In this document: positions 8,054-16,633 of the stretch, in pieces | Numbering within the stretch: the first letter of the stretch is position 1 | Layout: each line of letters opens with the position of its first letter | Assembly: GCA_025370845.1 (NCBI GenBank) | Contig: JAMXFF010000029.1 | Coordinates: 1 to 64,000 of the forward strand | DNA: 64,000 bases | Source: Laspinema palackyanum D2a | GTDB lineage: Bacteria > Cyanobacteriota > Cyanobacteriia > Cyanobacteriales > Laspinemataceae | Direction: 5' to 3' | Position numbers and translations under genes: made by a program | Notes under the pieces: generated by a model | What the model was told of the DNA's origin: nothing | The model's database searches: none | Seen by the model: only the letters and a program-made list of their open reading frames with translations

Positions 8054-8494
8054 CTAGGATGACGCTCCAGATTCAGTGCCAACCACTTTATTCCCGCTTC
8101 CAGAAACCTGTCCAATCGTCTGGTTCTGATTTCCAATGGTCGTTTGCTGAATCGAAGTCTGAGCTATTTCTTCAGGTTGTTCAGCCAGCCAGGAGGCGAT
8201 CTCTTTTGCCAAGCCTGGATCAGCTTCTAATACCTTCTTCAACTGTACCCGAAAGGCAGCTTGCAGATCGGGATCATCAGGGGCAGTTGCCAAGTCTGCC
8301 GCCGCTTCCTGAGCCGCTGGCTTACGAGCAATTGCACCACTCATCTTGCCCCAGAGTTGCTGTACTGTCTTTGGCACTGCTTCACCTACTGCGGTTAGGG
8401 TTCCATTTCCCACTGTGCCCATCGCTGCAATTAAGTTTGGCAAATGGGGCCGCAGAATGTTGATTACCGTGGATATCAATTGTGGATTGAGCAT
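8054..8494 (-). CDS. small helical effector-like protein with C-terminal amyloid-like signalling motif
   Basis: The 146-residue protein has two parts. Residues 1-108 are alpha-helical and alanine-rich (PQLISTVINILRPHLPNLI, a hydrophobic GTVGNGTLTAVGEA stretch, then QAAFRVQLKKVLE). The last 40 are polar and rich in G, N, Q, S and V. In that tail, I115, Q117, T119, G121, N124, Q125, G128, V130, S131, G132 and N135 line up at constant spacing with residues 34-54 of the adjacent STAND ATPase: 11 of 21 positions identical. Paired effector/NLR genes sharing such motifs are known from bacterial amyloid signalling sequences (RHIM-like and PP-like BASS motifs). The N-terminal part would be the executioner, perhaps membrane-active like Bell or HeLo domains, but I cannot assign it. 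It lies five bases upstream of the ATPase gene. Confidence 0.8.
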   Translation of the reverse strand: MLNPQLISTVINILRPHLPNLIAAMGTVGNGTLTAVGEAVPKTVQQLWGKMSGAIARKPAAQEAAADLATAPDDPDLQAAFRVQLKKVLEADPGLAKEIASWLAEQPEEIAQTSIQQTTIGNQNQTIGQVSGSGNKVVGTESGASS

Positions 8495-8980
8495 CACTGG
8501 CTACCTGCTTGGATGTTATTTAGGTTTCTGGAGGCTACCCCTGGCGGGAAGACTCCCTCTTATAATAGCCGAGTTTAAAGGTAACGCTTCTCGCCCAAGT
8601 CGGAGCAATTTTAGCTGAGGGCGAGGGGACAATAGCCATGACTCACCGTAGCAGTTAATGGCCCAGACGGAAGCAAGGGCGAGAGGGGTGCAACAAGTCT
8701 GATGAGACACAAGGTTATACAAAATCGGTCTTGTAAACCCCTGTTTTTAAGTCCGCTGGTCTGCGGACCCTCCTCTATCAATCAGCATTCCCAGGGTCAG
8801 CAGGAAAATAAACATCAAGATTAGCGCCCTCAAAGTGAGAAGCCCCCAGGTTTCAGACTGGGAGGTCTTGAAATTCTCAACAACGAGTTTCAATTGAGAA
8901 GTTCCAAGCTAGAGTTAAGAAGAAGAGGGTAAATTTAACCTCCCTGAATTTGACTTAATTTAGGATTTACTTTGAGGAGG
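8495..8980. other. intergenic region between divergent genes
   Basis: This 490-bp stretch separates the effector/STAND operon (minus strand) from the GUN4 gene (plus strand), so it should hold both promoters. A TATTAT box at about 8556-8561 on the minus strand could serve the operon, but no convincing -35 box accompanies it. A short inverted pair, TTCTCAA (8874-8880) and TTGAGAA (8893-8899), lies near the GUN4 side. I see no credible gene or RNA. Confidence 0.3.
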
Positions 8981-10051
8981 ATGGGGTTGAAACAATTTTT
9001 GATTGATGCTTTTAAAATCGGTCGATTAACTCACATGGGAATTCCCCCTTGTTCTGGAAAAACAATCAGGGCAGTCACCCTGATTCTGGGTTTGAGCTTG
9101 CAATCCTGTGGGTGGGAACCCAGTTCTAAACCCGATCCGGTATTTCAGCTCACCTCCACTGCAAATATTAACTATAAACCTTTGCAAGCCTTGCTGAGGA
9201 ATCAGGAGTGGAAATCTGCCGATCGCGAAACGTTTCAGATTTTATTAAAAATTAGCAAACGAGAACAGGAAGGGTGGTTAAGTCAAGCCGATGTAGAACA
9301 ACTGGATTGTGAGGATTTGCACAGTTTAGCAAAGCTATGGAATTACTACAGCGATCATCGGTTTGGCTTCATCCGGCAACAGCAGATTTGGGAATCAGTC
9401 GGTGGCGTTGTTGGGAATTATACCCCAGAAATTGCCGAGAAATTTGGCGATCGCGTCGGTTGGCGGAGGCAGGGTCAGTGGCGGACCTACGAGAAACTTA
9501 ACTTCTCTAAATCTGCCCCCGAGGGCCACTTACCCGCTACAACCGGGAATGGTGTAAGTGGTGGGGTTTGGAACGGTGTCGCATCGATTACCCATCGCTT
9601 GAAATACTGCCCAATGATTGATGCCTTGCGACAGAAACAATGGGTTGAAGCGGACTGGAAAACCTTAGAGGTCCTAGAACCTTATCGAGAAGATACCAGA
9701 AGTGCTACAGCTTCTTTATTAATCTCAGAAATTCCCTGTTTTGAACTCCACGAAATTGATCGCCTATGGCGAAAATATTCTAATAACCGCTTTGGTTTCA
9801 GTATTCAGACACCCCTATTAAAAGCCTCGGGCAATAATCCAGAAGAATTAAACGGGGAGAATTATGCACAGTTTGAAAAAAAAGTGGGTTGGTCTTCTCT
9901 CCCTTATCGGGAGAATGACTACAATGGGGTAGACCCTCTCACGATTCCTTTGGGACATTTTCCCTATCGCATCGGCTACAGTTATGAAACCTTTGGTTCG
10001 GGTTTTAACCGGACTTGGCGACTCTCCCTCAACCCTGATTGTGGGTTTTAG
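8981..10051 (+). CDS. lipoprotein-like protein with two GUN4 domains
   Basis: The 356-residue protein contains two GUN4 domains. The first spans about residues 50-165 (YKPLQALLRNQEWKSAD, LDCEDLHSLAKLWNYYSDHRFGF, FGDRVGWR) and the second about 205-320 (MIDALRQKQWVEAD, FELHEIDRLWRKYSNNRFGFS, KVGW). Each keeps the L-W-Y-FGF pattern of the family. GUN4 binds porphyrins and activates Mg-chelatase, but many cyanobacterial GUN4 domains are fused to signalling domains instead. A hydrophobic stretch ending LGLSLQSC, with cysteine about 40 residues in, suggests a lipoprotein, unlike classical cytosolic GUN4. The start could be ATG 8981 or ATG 9035, which leaves a neater signal peptide. It is divergent from the STAND operon, so a link is possible but unproven. 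An open frame continues after its stop. Confidence 0.8.
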   Translation: MGLKQFLIDAFKIGRLTHMGIPPCSGKTIRAVTLILGLSLQSCGWEPSSKPDPVFQLTSTANINYKPLQALLRNQEWKSADRETFQILLKISKREQEGWLSQADVEQLDCEDLHSLAKLWNYYSDHRFGFIRQQQIWESVGGVVGNYTPEIAEKFGDRVGWRRQGQWRTYEKLNFSKSAPEGHLPATTGNGVSGGVWNGVASITHRLKYCPMIDALRQKQWVEADWKTLEVLEPYREDTRSATASLLISEIPCFELHEIDRLWRKYSNNRFGFSIQTPLLKASGNNPEELNGENYAQFEKKVGWSSLPYRENDYNGVDPLTIPLGHFPYRIGYSYETFGSGFNRTWRLSLNPDCGF

Positions 10052-10243
10052 AACCTGTTTTTTTGTAGGCAATGGGGGAAGCTATGGGAAGTTCACCCTG
10101 TCCTGGATCCGGTGAATCCCAACTCCGATGGGCCCCTTGAGATTCTGGCATCCCTCGTGGAAAAACTACAAGGGTCCACTCCAAAAGACTTCTCACGGGA
10201 TGAGATAGAAACGCCAGAGGAACCGCAATTGGAAGATTCCTAG
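10052..10243 (+). pseudogene. in-frame open extension after the GUN4 stop codon
   Basis: Directly after the TAG at 10049-10051 the same frame stays open for 63 codons to TAG 10241. The translation looks protein-like, with segments LWEVHPVLDPVNP, LEILASLVEKLQG and an acidic end. It has no ATG start; an in-frame GTG is at 10112. It may be a former C-terminal tail cut off by a nonsense change, a readthrough product, or chance. Confidence 0.3.
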
Positions 10244-10332
10244 AACAAATCTGGCGATCGCCCTCCCCAGCCTAGGGAACGATAGAGTAAGGATTTAATT
10301 CGAGAGTTGCTGGGCATCTTGGGATAATCGGG

Positions 10333-10338
10333 TATAAT
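10333..10338 (+). promoter_or_regulatory. consensus -10 box with a long ahcY leader
   Basis: TATAAT stands 326 bp before the ahcY start codon. No clean -35 lies at 17 bases (TTGCTG is 20 bases upstream). If used, it gives a leader of roughly 320 nt, long enough for RNA-level control. The rest of 10244-10663 holds no gene I can support. Confidence 0.35.
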
Positions 10339-10624
10339 ATCCGAGCAAGAGTTAAAAATGGAGCAACCACTTGCGCCCTCATCATGATTTTTCCGCCCTA
10401 CCTTTGAGACTTCCTTGCTTGGTTGCCGAGGTGGGTGTGGATTCTTGAGTCTAAGAGGGTACGAGTCTAATCATCCTCATCGACCTTAAACCATCAAGCG
10501 CTTTTGGAATCTTTCTAAAAGCTTTGCGGGATACCGCCATAGTCACCTTCAAGGGTGATAGTGCCATCGCTGCATTGTCAAGCAATAGCCGGACAAATGT
10601 GGCGTAAATGGATCAGTAAGGTAG

Positions 10625-11941
<1,317 letters not shown>

Positions 11942-11999
11942 AATTATCCGGTGGTCTTCTTTGGGGAAGGGCAAGATATAGATTTCTGCCAAGATTCTG

Positions 12000-12135
12000 A
12001 AGAGACCCCCCCTAACCCCCCCTTGCTAAGGGGGGGGACTGGAAAGATCGGAAAAATTTAATCCTTTTTCCTGAGTTCCCCTATCTCCCCCATCCTCCCT
12101 ATCTCCCCCCTCTCCCCCGCCTCCCTCCTCTCGCC
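12000..12135. repeat. C-rich palindrome and CCTCCCCATC-type simple repeat
   Basis: A C-run/GCTAAG/G-run palindrome (about 12006-12037) is followed by a pyrimidine tract of TCCCC and CATCC units (12070-12133). Both are dispersed through the window. The tract lies directly in front of the exoD-like gene. Confidence 0.6.
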
Positions 12136-12150
12136 GTTCACCTAAACCCT

Positions 12151-12774
12151 GTGGCTCGACTTTCTGTTGAATTGCATCGCTATTTTTTTGAAGAAGAACG
12201 TTCTGAAGGCGTAGTTTTAGCAGATATTATCCTGCTGGCTGGAGAACGCATTTTTGGATTTTTGTTTGTATTCTTGGCGTTACCTTCAGCCTTACCCGTA
12301 CCTGCGCCAGGATACTCGACTCCATTTGGAATTGTTATTTGTATCCTGGCGGTTCAGCTAATTGCTGGCGCTCAACGTCCTTGGATGCCGAAGCGGGTGA
12401 TGAATCATCCGATCGCCTTGTCAAAGGTCCAAGGCATTTTAAAAGCCGGGATTCCCTGGTTGGAAAAAATTGAGTTGCTCTCTCGTCCCCGGTTGACCTA
12501 TATCTGCAAAAGTTTACCGGGTCGGGTGGTCATTGGCAGTGCGATCGCCCTGATGGCAATTTCGATGATGATTCCCATCCCCGGGACCAATACCTTACCA
12601 GCGATGGGCATTTTCGTGACCGGCTTTGGCTTACTTGATGACGATGGAGCCATTACCCTGGCTGGGTTAGTGGTTTGTGTGATGGGATTTATTCTCTCGG
12701 CTTCTATTTTGATGGCTCTTTGGTTTGGGGGTTCCAGCTTGCTGGACATCATCCAAAACTGGCGGGCACAGTAA
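12151..12774 (+). CDS. ExoD-family exopolysaccharide-associated membrane protein
   Basis: The 207-residue protein belongs to the ExoD family, named for a Rhizobium gene affecting exopolysaccharide and alkali tolerance; its biochemical role is unknown. It has four to five hydrophobic segments: IFGFLFVFLALPSALPVPAP (with the proline pattern of the family), FGIVICILAVQLIAG, VVIGSAIALMAISMMIPIPG, and a C-terminal pair from AITLAGLVVCVMG to LMALWFGG. It should lie in the inner membrane. The start is GTG 12151, the first start codon after the pyrimidine tract. A strong terminator follows at 12801-12840, so the gene is a single transcription unit. Confidence 0.88.
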   Translation: MARLSVELHRYFFEEERSEGVVLADIILLAGERIFGFLFVFLALPSALPVPAPGYSTPFGIVICILAVQLIAGAQRPWMPKRVMNHPIALSKVQGILKAGIPWLEKIELLSRPRLTYICKSLPGRVVIGSAIALMAISMMIPIPGTNTLPAMGIFVTGFGLLDDDGAITLAGLVVCVMGFILSASILMALWFGGSSLLDIIQNWRAQ

Positions 12775-12800
12775 CTCAGTTTAATTAAAAATTGGAATGG

Positions 12801-12840
12801 GAGGGACGCCCGCTTAATCGGTGTCCCTCTCTTTTTTTTA
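12801..12840 (+). terminator. rho-independent terminator of the exoD-like gene
   Basis: GAGGGAC pairs with GTCCCTC across a 15-base loop that can pair further (CC with GG), followed by CTCTTTTTTT. It starts 27 bp after the stop codon. Confidence 0.85.
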
Positions 12841-13322
12841 TTTGAAGTAAGTCTATTTACTTATTTCCTGAAATTTTAGACAGACAATGGCTTGTTCACC
12901 CAGACATTTTGAATGGCACCAGAATTTATCCTTAAGCACAAACACTTATTAATTGACAATAATTGTTGTGTTCCTGTACCCACCCCCTCCTAAACTTAAG
13001 AATTTTTCCAGATTATTGTCAACTGAGTCTTGCTAAAATCCCTAGAACAACACTGGGGCAATGCTTCTCGGGATAAAGTGGCTGCCTCACTTCTCATGAA
13101 AATTAGAACAGATTGGGTGACTCACCGGCTAAAACCCCTGCTATTCGGGGGTTTCGAGGCTGTAAATTCCCCCTTGACACCTACCCAAAGATAGATTCAA
13201 AAAGCGGGTTTTGAAGAATTTTTATTTTTCTGTCAATTTTGTAACAAATTTTGTCTTTTTTACCAAACCTTGACCAAAAAAGGTTAGTCTAAATAAAAAT
13301 ACAAGCATATAAGGAGAATTTT
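12841..13322. other. intergenic region upstream of the 100-residue gene
   Basis: This region of about 480 bp holds a stem (AAACCCC/GGGGTTT, 13132-13154) and an AT-rich zone before the next gene. TTGACC near 13271 with A/T-rich boxes 14-17 bases later could be its promoter. No open frame looks coding. Confidence 0.3.
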
Positions 13323-13625
13323 ATGGTTGCTGTCACAATTGGATTTGACAAGGACTTAGAACAAGAAGAAGCGGTGGTTTTTCACCCGGGACAGCAGGTA
13401 CAGTTCAAGGACCGGCCTGGAGTTGTTGATACCATTGCCGCCTACGACCCCATGATGGTCCCCCCGATTTGGTTAGAAAACGACCCCCAGCCGAGATATC
13501 CTGAAGAGTTAAGAATTGTAAAGCAAACCGCATTGACAATGGGTTCAGTACGGGTATCTGCGAACTCGAATGTGCACTATGTAGATTTTTGGGGACGCTT
13601 CAGATTAGTTAGCAAAAGTTCTTAA
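13323..13625 (+). CDS. small conserved-looking hypothetical protein
   Basis: The 100-residue product is soluble and not assigned to any family. It starts MVAVTIGFDKDLEQEE, then has FHPGQQVQFKDRPGVVDTIAAYDPMM and a C-terminal VHYVDFWGRFRLVSK. The glycine-valine turn pattern of residues 21-40 is like that of small SH3-like beta-barrels, but this is only an impression. The start is well supported: AAGGAG lies about six bases before ATG 13323. A HIP1-stem terminator follows directly, so it is a single-gene unit with its own upstream region of about 480 bp. Confidence 0.7.
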   Translation: MVAVTIGFDKDLEQEEAVVFHPGQQVQFKDRPGVVDTIAAYDPMMVPPIWLENDPQPRYPEELRIVKQTALTMGSVRVSANSNVHYVDFWGRFRLVSKSS

Positions 13626-13649
13626 AATCCTGTGATTATAAAAATAAAC

Positions 13650-13688
13650 AAGCGATCGCTGCCAACAACAAAGGGCGATCGCTTTTAG
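13650..13688 (+). terminator. rho-independent terminator built from HIP1 sites
   Basis: AGCGATCGC pairs with GCGATCGCT across a loop of about 15 bases and is followed by TTTT. It lies 25 bp after the 100-residue gene. Confidence 0.7.
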
Positions 13689-13725
13689 TTTGTAGAGACC
13701 CTCTGAAAAAGATAAACACCCTCGA

Positions 13726-13800
13726 CACCCCACCAGGCGACAATCGGATCAAGTTGACCCACTTTTTTTCCAGTATCAAACGACATCAAACTCCCACGCT
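13726..13800 (-). pseudogene. decayed fragment of a MacB-type permease 3' end
   Basis: Bases 13735-13756 match 15208-15229, within the end of the intact macB-like gene, exactly over 22 bp, and both encode QLDPIVA. Just upstream in reading direction, a segment encoding GSLMSFDTG resembles GTLTPFDAG of the intact gene (near 15323-15350). The roughly 30 codons between these blocks are missing. It is thus a remnant with an internal deletion, lying on the other side of the cytosine methyltransferase from the intact copy. Confidence 0.65.
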
Positions 13801-13865
13801 GCTGCGATTTCTATAAGTTATATTCTATAATGGTTAAAACTCAATTCCATTCAATTTAAAGATTA

Positions 13866-14852
13866 GTGACTGATTCAATTAAATTTATTGACTTATTTGC
13901 TGGAATTGGAGGATTCCGTCTTGCCTTTGAAAAAGCAGGCTATCATTGTGTTTACTCCTGTGAAATTAATGAAGCTTGCCAAAAAGTTTATTATCAAAAC
14001 TTTGGGGATGTACCCGAAAAAGACATTACTACTTTAGCTATTCAAAATATTCCCAATCATGATGTCCTAACAGCGGGTTTTCCTTGTCAGCCTTTTAGTA
14101 TATCCGGAAAACGCAATGGCTTTAAGGACACGCGAGGAACCCTGTTCTTTCATTTATGCAAAATTATTGAAATAAAAAAACCTCAAGTGATTGTCTTGGA
14201 AAATGTTAAGCATCTCCTGCATCTTGACCAAGGCAAAGTTTTAGAGACGATTCTTTATTCCTTAGAAGACTTAGGATATGGTGTCACTTATAATTTATTG
14301 AATTCTAAAGATTTCCGATTGCCCCAAAATCGAGAGCGGGTGATTATTATTGGGACTTTAAATCAAAAATTTAATTTTGATTTAATTAAACCACAACTTC
14401 CTACTCCTAGTCTTGAAGAATTCTTAGATAAGGAAGGACCGTTTGAATATTTAAAGCCTGAAGAATACACGCTAATCGACAATCCTAAACCCCAAACTTC
14501 AGGCTTAATTTTTGTCGGCTATCGTAATAAAAATATTTGGAAAACCGGGATTAGACCGAATACCGAACATCTGTCGAGAGTGCATAGACAACCGAATCGG
14601 ATTTATTCGGTGAAAGGGGTTCATCCGACTTTACCCTCTCAGGAAACGTCAGGCCGCTTTTTTATCTATATCCCTGAAGAAAATACTGTGCGGAAATTAA
14701 CTCTGAATGAATGTTATAGAATTATGGGGTTTCCCGATAAGTTCAAAAGACATCCTAGTAGTGGAGAATGCTATAAACAGATTGGAAATTCAGTTTGTAT
14801 TTCAATGATTCATGAATTAGCTGTTCAAATTAAACAGCAAAATTTATTATAA
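13866..14852 (+). CDS. C5 cytosine-specific DNA methyltransferase
   Basis: The 328-residue enzyme transfers a methyl group from S-adenosylmethionine to C5 of cytosine in a specific DNA site. Motif I is FIDLFAGIGGFRLAFEKAGY (residues 7-26), motif IV with the catalytic cysteine is TAGFPCQPFSISG (about 69-81), motif VI is VLENVKHLL, motif VIII is LPQNRERVIIIG, and motif X is QIGNSVCISM near the end. The target recognition region lies at about 195-275. The start is GTG 13866. The gene is much richer in A/T than its neighbours, which suggests transfer. No restriction endonuclease gene is nearby, so it is an orphan methyltransferase or the rest of a broken system; its target sequence cannot be read from the protein. 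Confidence 0.93.
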   Translation: MTDSIKFIDLFAGIGGFRLAFEKAGYHCVYSCEINEACQKVYYQNFGDVPEKDITTLAIQNIPNHDVLTAGFPCQPFSISGKRNGFKDTRGTLFFHLCKIIEIKKPQVIVLENVKHLLHLDQGKVLETILYSLEDLGYGVTYNLLNSKDFRLPQNRERVIIIGTLNQKFNFDLIKPQLPTPSLEEFLDKEGPFEYLKPEEYTLIDNPKPQTSGLIFVGYRNKNIWKTGIRPNTEHLSRVHRQPNRIYSVKGVHPTLPSQETSGRFFIYIPEENTVRKLTLNECYRIMGFPDKFKRHPSSGECYKQIGNSVCISMIHELAVQIKQQNLL

Positions 14853-14929
14853 TCAAAGCCTAAATTGACCTCGAAACTGTCAAATCTTTTGCAGTATAGG
14901 AGTTAACAATTTCCTAGGATTACCCCAGG

Positions 14930-15080
14930 AGGTTAATGCCCGGAAACGACTGAAGTCGTTACTACGAGCGAAGAAATTTATCCGTAGTTTGTAGTAACGA
15001 CTTCAGTCGTTCTTAATTGTTCGTAGTAACGACTTTAGTCGTTCTTAATTGTTCGTAGTAACGACTTCAGTCGTTTCTTT
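14930..15080. repeat. AACGACTTCAGTCGTT palindromes, one inverted and three in tandem
   Basis: One inverted copy (14945-14960) is followed by three direct copies beginning at 14996, 15028 and 15060, an exact 32-bp period. The middle copy has TTTAG instead of TTCAG. They fill most of the gap between the methyltransferase and the macB-like gene; the remainder (14853-14929 and 15081-15193) holds nothing I can name apart from a partial AGAAACCGGGTT repeat near 15159. Confidence 0.9.
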
Positions 15081-15193
15081 CCTCTTTTATGTGCCGATCG
15101 CCCATCGGTGTTGGCAGAGTCTAGGACTTCAGTACAGTATTAGATAAGCTCGGACAAGAAACCGGGTTGTCTTCCCTTTACTGTCCTGACGCC

Positions 15194-16411
15194 CTAGGTA
15201 CCGCGCAAGGCGACAATCGGATCAAGTTGGGCCGCTTTTTTAGCCGGAATTACTCCAAAGAATAACCCCGTTGCACCAGATACTCCGGTTGCTAAGGCGA
15301 TCGCCATTGTAGAAACCCCCGCATCAAACGGCGTCAAAGTCCCAATCAGTAAAATCCCACTGACTCCTACAAATACTCCCACTAAACCCCCAGCAACCGA
15401 TAAAATAACCGCCTCAATCACAAACTGCATTAAAATATCCTGCTGAGACGCCCCGATCGCCTTTCTTAACCCAATTTCCTTCGTCCGTTCCGTCACCGAG
15501 ACCAACATAATATTCATAATCCCAATTCCCCCCACAAACAGGGAAATACTGGCAACCGCCGCCAACAACAACGTTAACGCCCCCGTAATCGCCCCCATCG
15601 TTGCCTGTAAATCCTTCTGATTGCGAACCGTAAAATCATCTTCATCAATAATCTGATGTCGCAGGCGCAGCAAATTCTCAATTTGGAACTGTGCCGCCCT
15701 CATACTTTCCTCATTCTCCACCGACACCGAAATAAAATTAATTCTCGTCCCATAAGGTGAACTATTCCCCGTAATTCGATTTGCCATCGTCGTCAACGGG
15801 ACCAACACCACATCATCCTGATTCTGTCCAAACGTGGAACCCTTCGGTTGCATCACCCCAATCACAGAAAACGATACATTTCTAATCCGGATTTGTTTCC
15901 CGATCGGGTCCGTATTTCCAAATAAAGTTTCCGCCACATCCGCACCCAATGCCACCACCTGTTCATTGCGCCTCAAATCCAAGTTAGTAATAAACCGACC
16001 CTGAGCTACATCAAAACTGCGAACCGTCAAAAACTCCGGCGTCACGCCCACAACAGTTGTGGATTGATTGGCATTGCCGTAGGTAATGCGCTGCATCCCT
16101 GTTATCTGGGGAGCAACCTCCTTTACTGAAGGAACTTGAGAGGCGATCGCCTCCGCATCCGCCAATACCAATGTCTGAGGAGGACTCACCGGACGAGTTT
16201 GAGCCTTCGGACTTCCCGGCACAATAAATAACAAATTCGTGCCCAACGATTCCACCTGCTGACCCACAAAATTCTGAGCCCCCTCACCCATGCCAATCGT
16301 CGCAATCACCGACGCATTGCCAATAATAATCCCTAGCATAGTTAGACTGCTTCGCATTTTATTGGCAACCAAGGTTTTGGATGCCATTTTTACGCTTTCT
16401 AAGAAGTTCAT
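15194..16411 (-). CDS. MacB/FtsX-type ABC transporter permease
   Basis: The 405-residue inner-membrane protein is the permease part of a MacB-like exporter without the ATPase domain fused in E. coli MacB. It has an N-terminal membrane helix (SLTMLGIIIGNASVIATIGMG), a large periplasmic MacB_PCD domain, and three C-terminal helices with the family signature GGIGIMNIMLVSVTERTKEIGLRKAIGA and the ending AAQLDPIVALR. I chose ATG 16411 (MNFLESVKMASKT); an upstream in-frame extension is only translated from the purine simple repeat. It follows the HlyD-like adaptor gene and should work with it to move substrates across the periplasm. The ATPase is not encoded nearby, so it must come from elsewhere. 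Confidence 0.92.
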   Translation of the reverse strand: MNFLESVKMASKTLVANKMRSSLTMLGIIIGNASVIATIGMGEGAQNFVGQQVESLGTNLLFIVPGSPKAQTRPVSPPQTLVLADAEAIASQVPSVKEVAPQITGMQRITYGNANQSTTVVGVTPEFLTVRSFDVAQGRFITNLDLRRNEQVVALGADVAETLFGNTDPIGKQIRIRNVSFSVIGVMQPKGSTFGQNQDDVVLVPLTTMANRITGNSSPYGTRINFISVSVENEESMRAAQFQIENLLRLRHQIIDEDDFTVRNQKDLQATMGAITGALTLLLAAVASISLFVGGIGIMNIMLVSVTERTKEIGLRKAIGASQQDILMQFVIEAVILSVAGGLVGVFVGVSGILLIGTLTPFDAGVSTMAIALATGVSGATGLFFGVIPAKKAAQLDPIVALRGT

Positions 16412-16434
16412 GGTTTTAGAAATATGAAGATAGG

Positions 16435-16575
16435 GAAGATGGGGAAGATGGGGGAGTTGGGGAGGATGGGGGAGGATGGGGGAGTTGGGGAGGATGGGGA
16501 GGATGGGTGACAATATACCTCGTTACATGGCTCTGCCGTGTAATGGTCTGTTGGAGGCTCTGCCTCCAGTCCGGG
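16435..16575. repeat. GGGGA/GGATG simple repeat and two GCTCTGCC hairpins
   Basis: A purine tract of GGGGAAGATG and GGGGAGGATG units (16436-16505) is followed by two hairpins centred on TCT: TTACATGGC/GCCGTGTAA (about 16523-16544) and TGGAGGC/GCCTCCA (about 16553-16569). They lie between the adaptor and permease genes of one operon. Confidence 0.7.
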
Positions 16576-16633
16576 ACCCAGCGCTTAAGCCGCCCAACGT
16601 CCAGAGCACTGCTCTACCATCATACAAAACCCA

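Noticed and set aside
13866-15193. Complete restriction-modification system
   Set aside because: No nuclease-like gene is found on either side of the methyltransferase; the neighbouring DNA is repeats and a permease fragment.
16412-16513. N-terminal extension of the macB-like permease (proline/leucine/histidine-rich)
   Set aside because: It is translated from the GGGGAGGATG simple repeat. The conserved start MNFLESVKMASKT at 16411 is the family's normal beginning.
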